Below the pieces are notes generated by a model that saw nothing but the letters and a program-made list of their open reading frames with translations, did no database searches and had not been told where the DNA came from. A stretch of 64,000 bases of DNA, from NCBI GenBank assembly GCA_016718565.1, contig JADKCZ010000010.1, positions 186,001 to 250,000 on the forward strand, given 5' to 3'. The DNA comes from Anaeromyxobacter sp. Its GTDB lineage: Bacteria; Myxococcota; Myxococcia; Myxococcales; Anaeromyxobacteraceae. Numbering within the stretch: position 1 is the stretch's first letter; each line of letters begins with the position of its first letter. Of the stretch, positions 24,268 to 35,314 are shown piece by piece. The translations under genes were made by a program, and so were the position numbers.

Positions 24268-24505
24268 GGAAGACCTCCTGGCCGGTGAGGTGCACCCGTT
24301 GTGCCCACGCCACGGCCCCGAAGGGCTGGGAAAGGCCGACGCCGCGTCGGGGGCGCGGCGGCCCCAGGGTCGGGGGAACCACCTCACCCAAAGGCGCCGC
24401 GGCTTGATCCAGCGCAGGCGGCGAGGCCCGAGCGTCCGTGTGCGCGGCGTCGCGGAGCGGGGGCGGGCCGCCGCGCGGAGGCGCGAGGTATGCACCACCG
24501 AGGTC

Positions 24506-25849
24506 GTGGAACGGATCCCGCCAAGCGCCCCGCCGCCCCGCGCACCTCCGGTGGAGGACGCGCCGGGAGACTCGCCGCGGGCCGGCAGGCCCCACCTGGT
24601 CTTCGCCGACGACTCGGCCACCCAGCGGGTGCTGGTGTCGGCGGTGCTCTCCGACGCCTACCAGGTGAGCGCGGCGGCCGACGGGGTGGAGGCCCTCAAG
24701 CTCATCCACGCCCACCCGCCCGACGCCATCCTCTCCGACCTCGACATGCCCGGCCTCGACGGCGCCTCCCTGCTGCGGCTCGTCAAGGGCGATCCGGCCC
24801 TGCGCCACATCCCCTTCATCCTCATCACCGGGGAGGAGCGCAAGGCGCTGCGCACGCTGGAGGCCGGGGCCGACGACTTCCTGCAGAAGCCCTACGGGCC
24901 GGAGGAGCTGCGGGCCAGGGTGGCGGCGGCGGTGCGGACCTACCGGATGTACCGGGAGCTGAGGGCGCAGCACGCCGAGGTGGTCCGCATCCACTCCGAG
25001 TCGAAGCGGCTGCAGCTGGAGCTGACCCAGTCGCAGAAGCTGGAGGCGGTGGGCCGCCTGGCGGCCGGCATCGCCCACGAGATCAACACCCCCATCCAGT
25101 TCATCGGGGACAACACCTGCTTCATGGGCGACGCCTTCGAGGCGCTGCACCAGATGCTCGACCTGCAGGCGGCCGCCTTGGCCGGCGCGCCCGAGGAGGT
25201 GCGGCAGGGGCTGGCCCGCGCCGCCGAGCGGCTCGACCTGGCCTACTTCCTGGAGAACGTGACGTCCACGGTGGCCCAGACCCTGGAGGGCGTGCAGCGG
25301 GTGGCCTCCATCGTGCGCGCCATGAAGGAGTTCGCCCACCCGGACCAGAAGGAGATGGTGGCCACCGACCTGAACCGGGCCCTGGCCGCCACCATCGAGG
25401 TGGCGCGCAACGAGTACAAGTACGTGGCCGACGTGGGCACCAGCCTGGCCGACCTGCCGCTGGTGTGCTGCCACGCCGGCGACCTCAACCAGGTGTTCCT
25501 CAACATCATCGTCAACGCCGCCCACGCCATCGCCGACAAGGTCAAGGGCACCGAGGGGCGGGGGTACATCCAGGTGGCGACCTCGGTGGACGGCGACGCC
25601 GTGGTGGTGGCCATCTCGGACACCGGCGGCGGCATCCCGGAGGACATCCGGCAGAAGATCTTCGAGCCCTTCTTCACCACCAAGGAGGTGGGGCGCGGCA
25701 CCGGGCAGGGGCTGGCCATCGCCCGAAACATCGTCGAGCAGCACAAGGGGACGCTGCGCTTCGAGAGCCTGGAGGGGGTGGGCGCCACCTTCTTCGTGCG
25801 GCTGCCAGTCGGCGCTGGCGCCTCTCCCGTGGCGGAGGTGGCGGCGTGA
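24506..25849 (+). CDS. Hybrid histidine kinase with N-terminal receiver (REC-HisKA-HATPase)
   Basis: GTG 24506 (447 aa) with a GAGG close by; GTG 24551 is an alternative. A short Pro-rich leader precedes a receiver domain (30-145; acceptor D78 in ILSDLDMPG, Lys in FLQKPYGP). A helical linker follows, then the dimerisation/phospho-acceptor helix (GRLAAGIAHEINTPIQF, His in the H-box). The HATPase domain has an N-box (VFLNIIVNAAHAI), G1 (ISDTGGGIP), F (EPFFTTK) and G2 (GTGQGLAIA). No membrane segment is seen, so it is a soluble kinase. It ends in a GTGA overlap with the next gene. Confidence 0.9.
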   Translation: MERIPPSAPPPRAPPVEDAPGDSPRAGRPHLVFADDSATQRVLVSAVLSDAYQVSAAADGVEALKLIHAHPPDAILSDLDMPGLDGASLLRLVKGDPALRHIPFILITGEERKALRTLEAGADDFLQKPYGPEELRARVAAAVRTYRMYRELRAQHAEVVRIHSESKRLQLELTQSQKLEAVGRLAAGIAHEINTPIQFIGDNTCFMGDAFEALHQMLDLQAAALAGAPEEVRQGLARAAERLDLAYFLENVTSTVAQTLEGVQRVASIVRAMKEFAHPDQKEMVATDLNRALAATIEVARNEYKYVADVGTSLADLPLVCCHAGDLNQVFLNIIVNAAHAIADKVKGTEGRGYIQVATSVDGDAVVVAISDTGGGIPEDIRQKIFEPFFTTKEVGRGTGQGLAIARNIVEQHKGTLRFESLEGVGATFFVRLPVGAGASPVAEVAA

Positions 25850-27129
25850 CGGCCCTGGCCCCGCGGGCCGCGCCGGGCACTGCGCCTCCGGCGAACCCGG
25901 TCGCCCCGGTCGCCCCGGCCGCGCCCGCGCCGCGGCAGCTCCTCTTCGTGGACGACGAGCCGGCGGTGCTGAGCGGCCTGCGCCACGCCCTGCGCGAGCA
26001 CCGCCACCGCTGGTCGATGCGCTTCGCCCAGGGCGGCGCGGAGGCCCTGGCGTTCCTGGCGGAACAGCCGGCCGACGTGGTGGTCACCGACATGCGGATG
26101 CCGGGCATGGACGGCCTGGCGCTGCTGGCCCAGGTCAAGGCGGGCTGGCCGGACGCCGCCCGGGTGGTGCTCTCCGGCTACGCCGACCTGGCGGCGGTGG
26201 CCCAGGCCAGCGCGGTGGCCCACCAGTACCTGCTGAAGCCGTGCGACGCGGCCACCCTGGTGGCGGTGGTGGAGCGCGCCATCGAGCTGCAGGACGTGCT
26301 GTGCAGCGAGGCGCTGCGCCGCACCGTGGGGGCCATGGGCTCGCTGCCGGCGGTGCCCAGGGTCTACCAGCGGCTCACGCTGGCGCTGGGCGACCCGGAC
26401 GTGGAGGTCAAGCAGCTGGCCGGCATCGTCCAGCAGGACCTGGGCATGGCCACCCGGGTGCTGCAGTTCGTCAACTCCGCCTACTACGGGCTGGCCCACC
26501 AGGTCGCCAGCATCGAGGGGGCCATCGTCTACATCGGCACCAACACGCTGCGCCACCTGGCCCTGACCCTCGAGGTGCAGGCGTCCTTCGCGGGCGCGGT
26601 CCGCTCGGCCGAGCTGGCCCGCTTCGAGCGCCACGCCGCGCTGACGGCGCGGCTGGCCCGACGCATGGTGGGCGATCCGGTGCGGGGCGAGGTGGCCTTC
26701 GCCGCCGGGCTGCTGCACGACGCCGGCAAGCTGGTGCTGCTCGACCGGCTGCCCGGGGCCTACGCCGAGGCCGGCCGGCGGGCCGCCGCGGAGCGCCGCC
26801 CGCAGATCGAGCTGGAGCGCGAGGTGGTCGGGGCCGACCACGCGGCGGTGGGCGCCTACCTCCTGGGCCTGTGGGGGCTGCCGCACGCCATCCTGGAGGC
26901 GGTGGCCTTCCACCACGACGAGTCCCGCCTGGCCCGCGGCGGGCTCGACACGGTGGAGGCGGTGGGGGCGGCCAACCTGCTGGCCCACGCCGCGTCCAAG
27001 GACCACCCCGCCGCCGAGGAGGCCCCGCAGGCGCTGGCGCGGCTCATGGCCGGCAGCCAGGCCGCCTGGGCCGAGCTGGCCGACCGGGAGCTGGCCAGGC
27101 TGGACCAGGAAGAGCGGGGCCGCCCGTGA
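25846..27129 (+). CDS. Response regulator with HDOD output domain
   Basis: GTG 25846 overlaps the kinase stop (GTGA); 427 aa. After a Pro/Ala-rich N-terminal tail (1-30) comes a receiver domain (about 33-150; LFVDDEPAV, acceptor in VVVTDMRMPGMDG, YLLKPCD). The HDOD domain (about 160-370) includes LPAVPRVYQRL, QQDLGMATRVLQFVNSAYYG and GLLHDAGKLVLLDRLPG. HDOD proteins relay signals in motility, c-di-GMP and stress pathways by protein contact; most lack hydrolase activity. Second gene of the operon. Confidence 0.9.
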   Translation: MTALAPRAAPGTAPPANPVAPVAPAAPAPRQLLFVDDEPAVLSGLRHALREHRHRWSMRFAQGGAEALAFLAEQPADVVVTDMRMPGMDGLALLAQVKAGWPDAARVVLSGYADLAAVAQASAVAHQYLLKPCDAATLVAVVERAIELQDVLCSEALRRTVGAMGSLPAVPRVYQRLTLALGDPDVEVKQLAGIVQQDLGMATRVLQFVNSAYYGLAHQVASIEGAIVYIGTNTLRHLALTLEVQASFAGAVRSAELARFERHAALTARLARRMVGDPVRGEVAFAAGLLHDAGKLVLLDRLPGAYAEAGRRAAAERRPQIELEREVVGADHAAVGAYLLGLWGLPHAILEAVAFHHDESRLARGGLDTVEAVGAANLLAHAASKDHPAAEEAPQALARLMAGSQAAWAELADRELARLDQEERGRP

Positions 27130-28277
27130 CCGCGCTCTCCAGGCCCAGGGTGCTGTGCGTGGACGACGAGCCCATGGTGCTCGAGGGGCTGAAGCGCCAC
27201 CTGGGGCGCCGCTTCGACGTGAGCCTGGCGTCGGGCGGCGGGGCCGGGCTGGTCACCATCGACCAGGAGGCGCCGTTCGCGGTGGTGGTCTCCGACATGC
27301 GCATGCCGGGCATGGACGGGGCCGCCTTCCTGGCGCGGGTGCGGGCCACCTCGCCGGACACCGTGCGGGTGCTGCTGACCGGCCACGCCGACTTCAGCTC
27401 GGCGCTGGCGGCGGTCAACGAGGGGCAGATCTTCCGCTTCCTGGTGAAGCCCTGCCCGCCCGAGACCATGCTGGCCACGCTGGACGCCGCGGCCGAGCAG
27501 CACCGCCTGCTCCACGCCGAGCGGGAGCTGCTGGAGCAGACCCTCACCGGCGCGGTCAAGGCGCTCTCCGAGGTGCTGGCGCTGGCCCACCCGCTGGCCT
27601 TCGGGCGGGCCACCCGCCTGCACCGCACCGTGGCGGCGCTGTGCACGCGCCTGCACGTGGCCGATCGCTGGCACATCGAGGTGGCGGCGCAGCTCTCCCA
27701 GCTGGGCTGCCTGCAGCTGCCGGCGGCGCTGGTGGAGAAGCTGCACCAGGGCCTGCCGCTCACCCCGGTCGAGCAGGTGCAGGCCGATCGGGTGCCGGCC
27801 CTGGCCGACCAGCTGCTGGCCAACGTCCCCAGGCTGGGGCCGGTGCGCGAGATCCTGGCCGCCCAGGGGCGTCGCTACGACGGCGCCGACGACCCGTACG
27901 CCAAGGAGAAGGGGGCCGGGCTGCCGCTGGGGGCGCGCCTGCTCCGGCTGGCGGTGGACCTCGACACCCTGGAGACCTCCGGGCTCGGGGCGGTGCAGGC
28001 GGCCGCCGCGCTGCAAGGGCGGCCGGGCCTCTACGATCCTCAGCTGCTGGCGGTGCTGGTCGAGGAGGTGGCCAGCCGGGAGGGCGCGGAGGTGCTGGAG
28101 CTGGCCCTCTGGCAGCTCAAGGCCGGGATGGTGCTGGCGGCCGACGTCACCAGCCTGGCCGGCGTGCTGCTGGTGGCCCGCGGCTTCACCGTCTCGCAGG
28201 GGCTGCTGATGCGGCTGCAGGGGCTGACGGTGGGCGTGCGCGAGCCGCTCCGCGTCGTGGTGGGCAGCCGGCCATAG
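27126..28277 (+). CDS. Response regulator with degenerate HD-GYP output domain
   Basis: GTG 27126 overlaps the upstream stop by 4 bp; 383 aa. The receiver domain (about 7-125) has VLCVDDEPM, acceptor in VVVSDMRMPGMDG, and FLVKPCPP. The following region aligns in layout with HD-GYP domains (helix LAHPLAFGRATRLHRTVAALC). However, the metal-binding HD pair expected in LLHDIGK is AQLSQLGCLQLP here, and the H-H-E-R-Y-D-G loop is AQGRRYDGADDP. No GYP is present. It should not hydrolyse c-di-GMP, but it could still bind a ligand or partner. The C-terminal 80 residues (LWQLKAGMVLAADVTSLAG) resemble the tail common in RpfG-type regulators. Confidence 0.8.
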   Translation: MTALSRPRVLCVDDEPMVLEGLKRHLGRRFDVSLASGGGAGLVTIDQEAPFAVVVSDMRMPGMDGAAFLARVRATSPDTVRVLLTGHADFSSALAAVNEGQIFRFLVKPCPPETMLATLDAAAEQHRLLHAERELLEQTLTGAVKALSEVLALAHPLAFGRATRLHRTVAALCTRLHVADRWHIEVAAQLSQLGCLQLPAALVEKLHQGLPLTPVEQVQADRVPALADQLLANVPRLGPVREILAAQGRRYDGADDPYAKEKGAGLPLGARLLRLAVDLDTLETSGLGAVQAAAALQGRPGLYDPQLLAVLVEEVASREGAEVLELALWQLKAGMVLAADVTSLAGVLLVARGFTVSQGLLMRLQGLTVGVREPLRVVVGSRP

Positions 28278-28435
28278 GCCATCGGCCCGGTCCCGCCCCC
28301 GGTCCCGGGCGACCCGGCCCGGACGCGGGGTGCTGGGCTCATGCGTCGGTGTTGACGGAGCGTGGCTATGAACTCACGCGGGAAAAGGCTCCACTGGAGA
28401 TCAAGGCGAGGAGCCGGTGCGCCGGGGGGTGCTCG

Positions 28436-29416
28436 ATGAGGAGCGTGGTCCAGCTCGCGGCCATCGTCCTGCTGGCGCTCGGCTGCACCGAGCGGCGCGC
28501 CGCCCGGCCGCTCGAGCCGCTCACCATCGCGGTGGGCACGCTGCCCAACTTCCGCCTGGTCTACGTGGCCCAGGCCAAGGGCTACTTCGAGCGCGAGGGG
28601 CTGGCGGTCAGCCTGCAGCCCCACCCGTTCGGGAAGCTGGCCCTGGCCGCGCTGCTGGCCGGCCAGGCCGACCTGGCCGCCTGCGCCGAGACCCCGGTGG
28701 TGTTCGCCGAGCTCCGCGGGGATCGGCTCTCGGTGCTGGCGGCCCACTCCACCGCCACCAGGAACAACGCCGTGCTGGCCAGGGTGCAGGCCGGCATCAC
28801 CCGCCCGGCCGACCTGGCCGGGAAGCGCATCGGCGTCACCCTGGCCACCAGCGGCGACTTCTTCCTCGACACCTTCCTCCTGCGGTACGGGGTGGACCGC
28901 GCCGGGGTGCGGCTGGTGGACCTCAAGCCGGACGAGATGGCCGGGGCGCTGGAGCGGGGCGAGGTGGACGCCGTGGCCACCTGGAGCCCGACGGTGCAGG
29001 ACCTGACGCGCCGCTTCGCCGGGCAGCTGACGACCCATTACGTGGAGGACCTGCACGCCGAGGCGGCGCTGCTGGTGGGGCGGCGGGGCTTCGCCGAGCG
29101 CCGCCCCGAGGCGGCCAGGAAGGTGCTGCGCGCCCTGCTGGTGGCCGAGACGCTCTTCCGCGAGCAGCCGGCGGAGGCGCGCCGGTTGGCCGCGGCCCAG
29201 TTCGCCGAGGACCCCGCCGTCCTCGACGTCATGCTCGGCCAGTTCGACTACCGGGTGCGGCTCGACCAGAGCCTGGTGGTGCTGATGGAGGAGGAGGCCC
29301 GCTGGGCTCGGCGCATCGGCCAGGCGGGCCCCCAGGCCACCCCCAGCTTCCTCGAGGCCATCGATCCCGCGCCGCTCCTCTCGCTCAAGCCCGAAGCCGT
29401 CGGGCTCATCCGGTAG
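28436..29416 (+). CDS. Periplasmic substrate-binding lipoprotein (NMT1/SsuA-like)
   Basis: ATG 28436, 326 aa, with a lipoprotein signal (AAIVLLALGC, Cys 17). The fold is the type II periplasmic binding protein of the NrtA/SsuA/TauA group: VGTLPNFRLVYVAQAKGYFEREGL at the N-terminus (written here across strands), QADLAACAETPVVFA, and DLAGKRIGVTLATSGDFFL. GEVDAVATWSPTVQ follows. Ligands in the group are sulfonates, nitrate or pyrimidine precursors. No permease or ATPase gene is adjacent. Instead a membrane sensor kinase starts 6 nt after its stop, so it probably acts as a ligand sensor for that kinase. Confidence 0.85.
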   Translation: MRSVVQLAAIVLLALGCTERRAARPLEPLTIAVGTLPNFRLVYVAQAKGYFEREGLAVSLQPHPFGKLALAALLAGQADLAACAETPVVFAELRGDRLSVLAAHSTATRNNAVLARVQAGITRPADLAGKRIGVTLATSGDFFLDTFLLRYGVDRAGVRLVDLKPDEMAGALERGEVDAVATWSPTVQDLTRRFAGQLTTHYVEDLHAEAALLVGRRGFAERRPEAARKVLRALLVAETLFREQPAEARRLAAAQFAEDPAVLDVMLGQFDYRVRLDQSLVVLMEEEARWARRIGQAGPQATPSFLEAIDPAPLLSLKPEAVGLIR

Positions 29417-29422
29417 GCGCGC

Positions 29423-31048
29423 GTGCGGCTGGGCACCCGCTTCCGCGTCTCCGCCGCGGCCTCCCTCGGGTCGATCCTGGCCATCGGCCTGGTCCTGGGC
29501 TGGTTCCTGGTGGAGACCCGGCGGGCCCACCGGGGCGACCAGCTGGCCGGCCAGCTGCAGCAGGCCTCCTTCGAGCGGGGGCTGCTGCACGACGAGTACC
29601 TGTTGCTCGGGGAGCCCCGGGCCAGGGGGCAGTGGGAGGCCAAGACCGCCGCCCTGCGGGCCCTGCTGGAGCGGGCGGCCCTGGAGCTGGAGGGCGGCGA
29701 CGACCGCCGGGTGGTGGGCGAGATGGTGGCGCTGGTGGACCAGGGGGCGGCGCTCTTCGCCGAGCTCCTCCGCGACGAGGGCGCCCCGGAGGCGCCGCAG
29801 CGGGCCACCGCCGCGGCCTTCCGGCAGCGCGCCACCAGCCGGCAGCTGCTCATCTCGCACGATCTCAACGGCCGGGCCCGGCAGCTGGCCACCGCGGCGG
29901 CGGCGCGGCTGGCCGCCACCCAGCGTGGCGCCGTGCTGGCCCTGGTGCTCCTGCTGGTGGCCGTGGTGGCCGTGACCCTCTCCAACACCTGGATGGCGGC
30001 GGTCACCCTGGAGCGCCGCCTGGTCACACTGCGCGACGGCGCCGAGCGGGTGGCCTCCGGCGCCCTGGATCACCGGCTCGCCCTGCGGGGGGACGACGAG
30101 CTGGCCGACCTGGGCCACGCCTTCGACCGCATGACCGAGCGGCTGCAGCAGACCTACGCGTCGCTGGAGGGGGAGGTGGCCGACCGGCGCCGCGCCCAGC
30201 ACGAGGTGGGCCGGCTCAACGAGGCGCTGAAGCGGCACCTGGCGGCCCTGGAGGTCTCCAACCGCGAGCTGGAGGCCTTCAGCTACGCCGTCTCGCACGA
30301 CCTGCGGGCCCCGCTCCGCTCCATCTCCGGCTTCAGCCAGGCGGTGCTGGAGGACTGGGGCCCCAGGCTCGACGCCCAGGGGCGGCAGTACCTGGAGATG
30401 GCCAACGACGCCGCGCGCGAGATGGGGCAGCTCATCGACGACCTGCTGGGGCTCTCGCGGGTGGCGCGCATCGACATGGCGCCGCAGCCGGTGGACCTGG
30501 CGGCCCTGGCCGCCGGCGTGGTGGCGGAGCTGCGGCGCGGCGAGCCGGGTCGCTCGGTCGAGGTGGAGATCGCCCCGGACCTGGTGGCGCAGGGAGACCC
30601 GACGCTGCTGCGCCTGGCCCTGGAGAACCTGCTGCGCAACGCCTGGAAGTTCACCTCCCACCACGCCGCGGCGCGCATCACCGTGGGCCGCCGGGAGGCC
30701 CGGGGCCGCCAGGCCTTCTTCGTCGCTGACGACGGGGCGGGCTTCGACATGGCCTACGTCGACAAGCTCTTCCAGCCGTTCCAGCGGCTGCACCGGTCGA
30801 GCGAGTTCCCGGGCACCGGCATCGGGCTGGCCACGGTGAGCCGGGTGGTCCGGCGCCACGGCGGCGAGGCCTGGGCCGAGGGGGCCGTCGAGCAGGGCGC
30901 CACCATCTACTTCACGCTGCAGGGCCACGGAGGCCACCATGCCGAACAAGGTCATCCTGCTGGTCGAGGACAACCCGAAGGACGTCCTGCTGACGCAGCG
31001 CGCCTTCCAGCAGAGCAAGATCGCCAACGACCTGCAGGTGGTGCGTGA
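29423..31048 (+). CDS. Membrane sensor histidine kinase with HAMP and phytochrome-type kinase core
   Basis: GTG 29423, 541 aa. Two membrane helices (about 10-30 and 172-192) flank a helical periplasmic domain of about 140 residues. A HAMP segment follows (195-250), then a coiled coil, then the phospho-acceptor region SYAVSHDLRAPLRSISGF (His about 293). The HATPase has ENLLRNAWKF, VADDGAGFDM, LFQPFQRLHR and GTGIGLATVSRVV. This kinase subtype typically pairs with small Rcp1-like regulators, which is what follows. The kinase core ends near residue 500; the last 42 residues are Gly/Arg/Gln-rich and run 110 bp into the next gene in another frame, probably after loss of the original stop. Confidence 0.9.
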   Translation: MRLGTRFRVSAAASLGSILAIGLVLGWFLVETRRAHRGDQLAGQLQQASFERGLLHDEYLLLGEPRARGQWEAKTAALRALLERAALELEGGDDRRVVGEMVALVDQGAALFAELLRDEGAPEAPQRATAAAFRQRATSRQLLISHDLNGRARQLATAAAARLAATQRGAVLALVLLLVAVVAVTLSNTWMAAVTLERRLVTLRDGAERVASGALDHRLALRGDDELADLGHAFDRMTERLQQTYASLEGEVADRRRAQHEVGRLNEALKRHLAALEVSNRELEAFSYAVSHDLRAPLRSISGFSQAVLEDWGPRLDAQGRQYLEMANDAAREMGQLIDDLLGLSRVARIDMAPQPVDLAALAAGVVAELRRGEPGRSVEVEIAPDLVAQGDPTLLRLALENLLRNAWKFTSHHAAARITVGRREARGRQAFFVADDGAGFDMAYVDKLFQPFQRLHRSSEFPGTGIGLATVSRVVRRHGGEAWAEGAVEQGATIYFTLQGHGGHHAEQGHPAGRGQPEGRPADAARLPAEQDRQRPAGGA

Positions 31049-31376
31049 CGGCGCCGAGGCCCTGGAGTACCTGCACGGCCCGGGCGCCGGCACGCCGGCC
31101 CGGCCCGCGCCCGCGCTGGTGCTGCTGGACCTGAAGCTGCCCAAGGTGGACGGCCTGGAGGTGCTGCGCCGCATCCGGCAGGACGAGCGCACCAGGCTGC
31201 TGCCGGTGGTGATCCTCACCAGCTCCAACGAGGAGCGGGACGTGCTGCTGGGCTACCACGGCGGCGCCAACAGCTACATCCGCAAGCCGGTCGACTTCCG
31301 CCAGTTCACCGAGGCGGTGGCCAGCCTGGGGCTCTACTGGCTGGTGCTGAACGAGCCGCCCCCCAGGGCGCGGTAG
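30939..31376 (+). CDS. Rcp1-like single-domain response regulator
   Basis: A 145-aa protein from ATG 30939. The receiver motifs are LLVEDNPKDVLLTQRAFQ (acidic pair), acceptor Asp in LVLLDLKLPKVDG, LTSSNEERD and the Lys in SYIRKPVDF. This E-D-N-P-x-D start is characteristic of Rcp1/CheY-like partners of phytochrome-type kinases. It has no output domain, so it acts as a phosphorelay intermediate or protein-binding switch. The ATG lies inside the 3' end of the kinase gene. Confidence 0.9.
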   Translation: MPNKVILLVEDNPKDVLLTQRAFQQSKIANDLQVVRDGAEALEYLHGPGAGTPARPAPALVLLDLKLPKVDGLEVLRRIRQDERTRLLPVVILTSSNEERDVLLGYHGGANSYIRKPVDFRQFTEAVASLGLYWLVLNEPPPRAR

Positions 31377-31421
31377 GCCATCCGGATGCCAGCGCGACAC
31401 GCCGAGGCCGGGGAGGGTGCC

Positions 31422-33914
<2,493 letters not shown>

Positions 33915-33949
33915 GGCCGTCCCGCTCACGCCGGCCCGTCCGGGTGCGC

Positions 33950-33955
33950 TAGGCT
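33950..33955 (+). promoter_or_regulatory. -10 box TAGGCT for a leaderless transcript
   Basis: TAGGCT lies exactly 6 nt before the ATG at 33962, the same spacing as at 6917 and 10843. No Shine-Dalgarno sequence precedes the ATG. The 13-mer found at the other two TAGGCT sites is absent here. Confidence 0.5.
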
Positions 33956-33961
33956 GGGCTC

Positions 33962-35314
33962 ATGATCGGTGCGCGCCCTGGGCGGGTCATCTCGGTGGGT
34001 GGCGGCAAGGGTGGGGTTGGCAAGAGCGTGGTGGCCGCCAACCTGGCGGTGGCCATGGCCCAGCAGGGCGCCCGGGTGGTGCTGGTGGACGCCGACCTGG
34101 GCTCCCCCAACCAGCACACCCTCTTCGGCCTGACCCGGCCCGGCCCCGGCGTGGAGGCCTTCCTGGCCGGGCGGCTGGAGGACCTGGGCGCGGCCGCGGT
34201 GGACGTGGGGGTCCCGAACCTGCGCCTGGTGCCGGGGAACGGCGGCGTGGTGGGCACCGCCAACCTGCCCTCGGCCCGCAAGCTCAAGCTGCTGCGCCAC
34301 GTGCTGGCCCTGCCGGCCGACGTGGTGGTGGTGGACGTGGGCGCCGGCGTGTCGTTCAACGTGCTCGACCTCTTCGACGCCGCCGACCTGCGCCTGGTGG
34401 TGATGACCCCGCAGCTCACCTCGGCGCAGAACGCCTACGCCTTCATGAAGAGCGCCGTCTTCCGCGAGCTGCGGCGCCTGGCGGCGGCCACCGGGCAGCA
34501 GGCGCTGGTGGACGAGGCCGACGAGGGGGCCGAGCCCACCGGCAGCGCCGCCCAGCTGCTGGCGCGGCTGGCCAGCTCGTCCCCGGCGCTGGCCGCCACG
34601 CTGCAGGCGGGGCTCTCGGCCTTCGGGGCCCGGCTGCTCGGCAACCAGCTCTTCGAGCCGCGCGAGGTGAACGTCATCTACGCCATCTCCCGGATGGCGC
34701 GCGACTACCTGGGGCTGGAGGTGCCGGTGCTGGGCTCGCTGCGCGCCAGCCGGCGCATGCACGACTCGGTGGACGGCGGGCGGCCCTACCTGCTGCACGC
34801 CGGGGTGGACGGCGACGAGTGCGCCGCCTCGCTGCGCGCCATCGCCGCCGCGCTGCTCGAGGCGCCGCTGCCGCGCCACCAGCCTTCGCCGCGCCCCGGC
34901 GCCGAGGGGGCGCCCGCCGCGCCGCCGGCCCACCGGCTGGCCGAGGCCGGCGCGCCGCTGCCGGTGGCGGTCTCGGCCTACGAGCGGGCCTGCCACCGCC
35001 ACCCGGTCAACGTGACCGTCACGCTGGTCTACCCGGGCGGCGTCCTGACCGCCCAGGTGCGCGACGTGAGCGAGGGCGGCGCGCTGCTGGAGCTGGACCG
35101 GCCGCCGCCGGCCGGCACCCGCCTCGCCATGGTCTTCACCAGCCTGGACGATCAGCCCAGCCTGGCCTGCGTGGTGCGCCACGCCTCGGCGGCCTCGCGG
35201 CGCGCCGGGGTGGAGTTCGTGGCCGATCCCGAGGCCGCCCGCCGCGCCGCCGCCGGCCTGCGCCGGGAGGGGGCCCTGGCCGAGGTCATGGACGGGGCCA
35301 CACCCGCAGCGTGA
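33962..35314 (+). CDS. MinD/FlhG-like ATPase fused to a PilZ domain
   Basis: A 450-aa protein. The N-terminal ParA/MinD ATPase (about 8-290) has the deviant Walker A GGGKGGVGKS, switch I-like VLVDADLGSPNQHTLFG, and VVVDVGAGVSFNVLDLF where the usual Asp-x-x-x-Gly of switch II is kept. A Pro/Ala linker follows. The C-terminal 110 residues form a PilZ domain: RHPVNVTVTLVY, then VRDVSEGGALLELDRP (the D/N-x-S-x-x-G motif), and RRAGVEFV. The R-x-x-x-R part of the c-di-GMP motif is represented only by ERACHRHPV, so binding is uncertain. A c-di-GMP-controlled polar or flagellar/pilus positioning ATPase is a reasonable inference. Confidence 0.85.
   Translation: MIGARPGRVISVGGGKGGVGKSVVAANLAVAMAQQGARVVLVDADLGSPNQHTLFGLTRPGPGVEAFLAGRLEDLGAAAVDVGVPNLRLVPGNGGVVGTANLPSARKLKLLRHVLALPADVVVVDVGAGVSFNVLDLFDAADLRLVVMTPQLTSAQNAYAFMKSAVFRELRRLAAATGQQALVDEADEGAEPTGSAAQLLARLASSSPALAATLQAGLSAFGARLLGNQLFEPREVNVIYAISRMARDYLGLEVPVLGSLRASRRMHDSVDGGRPYLLHAGVDGDECAASLRAIAAALLEAPLPRHQPSPRPGAEGAPAAPPAHRLAEAGAPLPVAVSAYERACHRHPVNVTVTLVYPGGVLTAQVRDVSEGGALLELDRPPPAGTRLAMVFTSLDDQPSLACVVRHASAASRRAGVEFVADPEAARRAAAGLRREGALAEVMDGATPAA

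Noticed and set aside
28350..28380. TTGACG with TATGAA as promoter of the substrate-binding protein gene
   Set aside because: The spacing is only about 9 bp, too short for a sigma-70 promoter.
28040..31228. 1062-codon open frame on the minus strand
   Set aside because: It is His/Gln/Gly/Arg-rich, matches no fold, and is antisense to the substrate-binding protein and sensor kinase genes with full motif sets.
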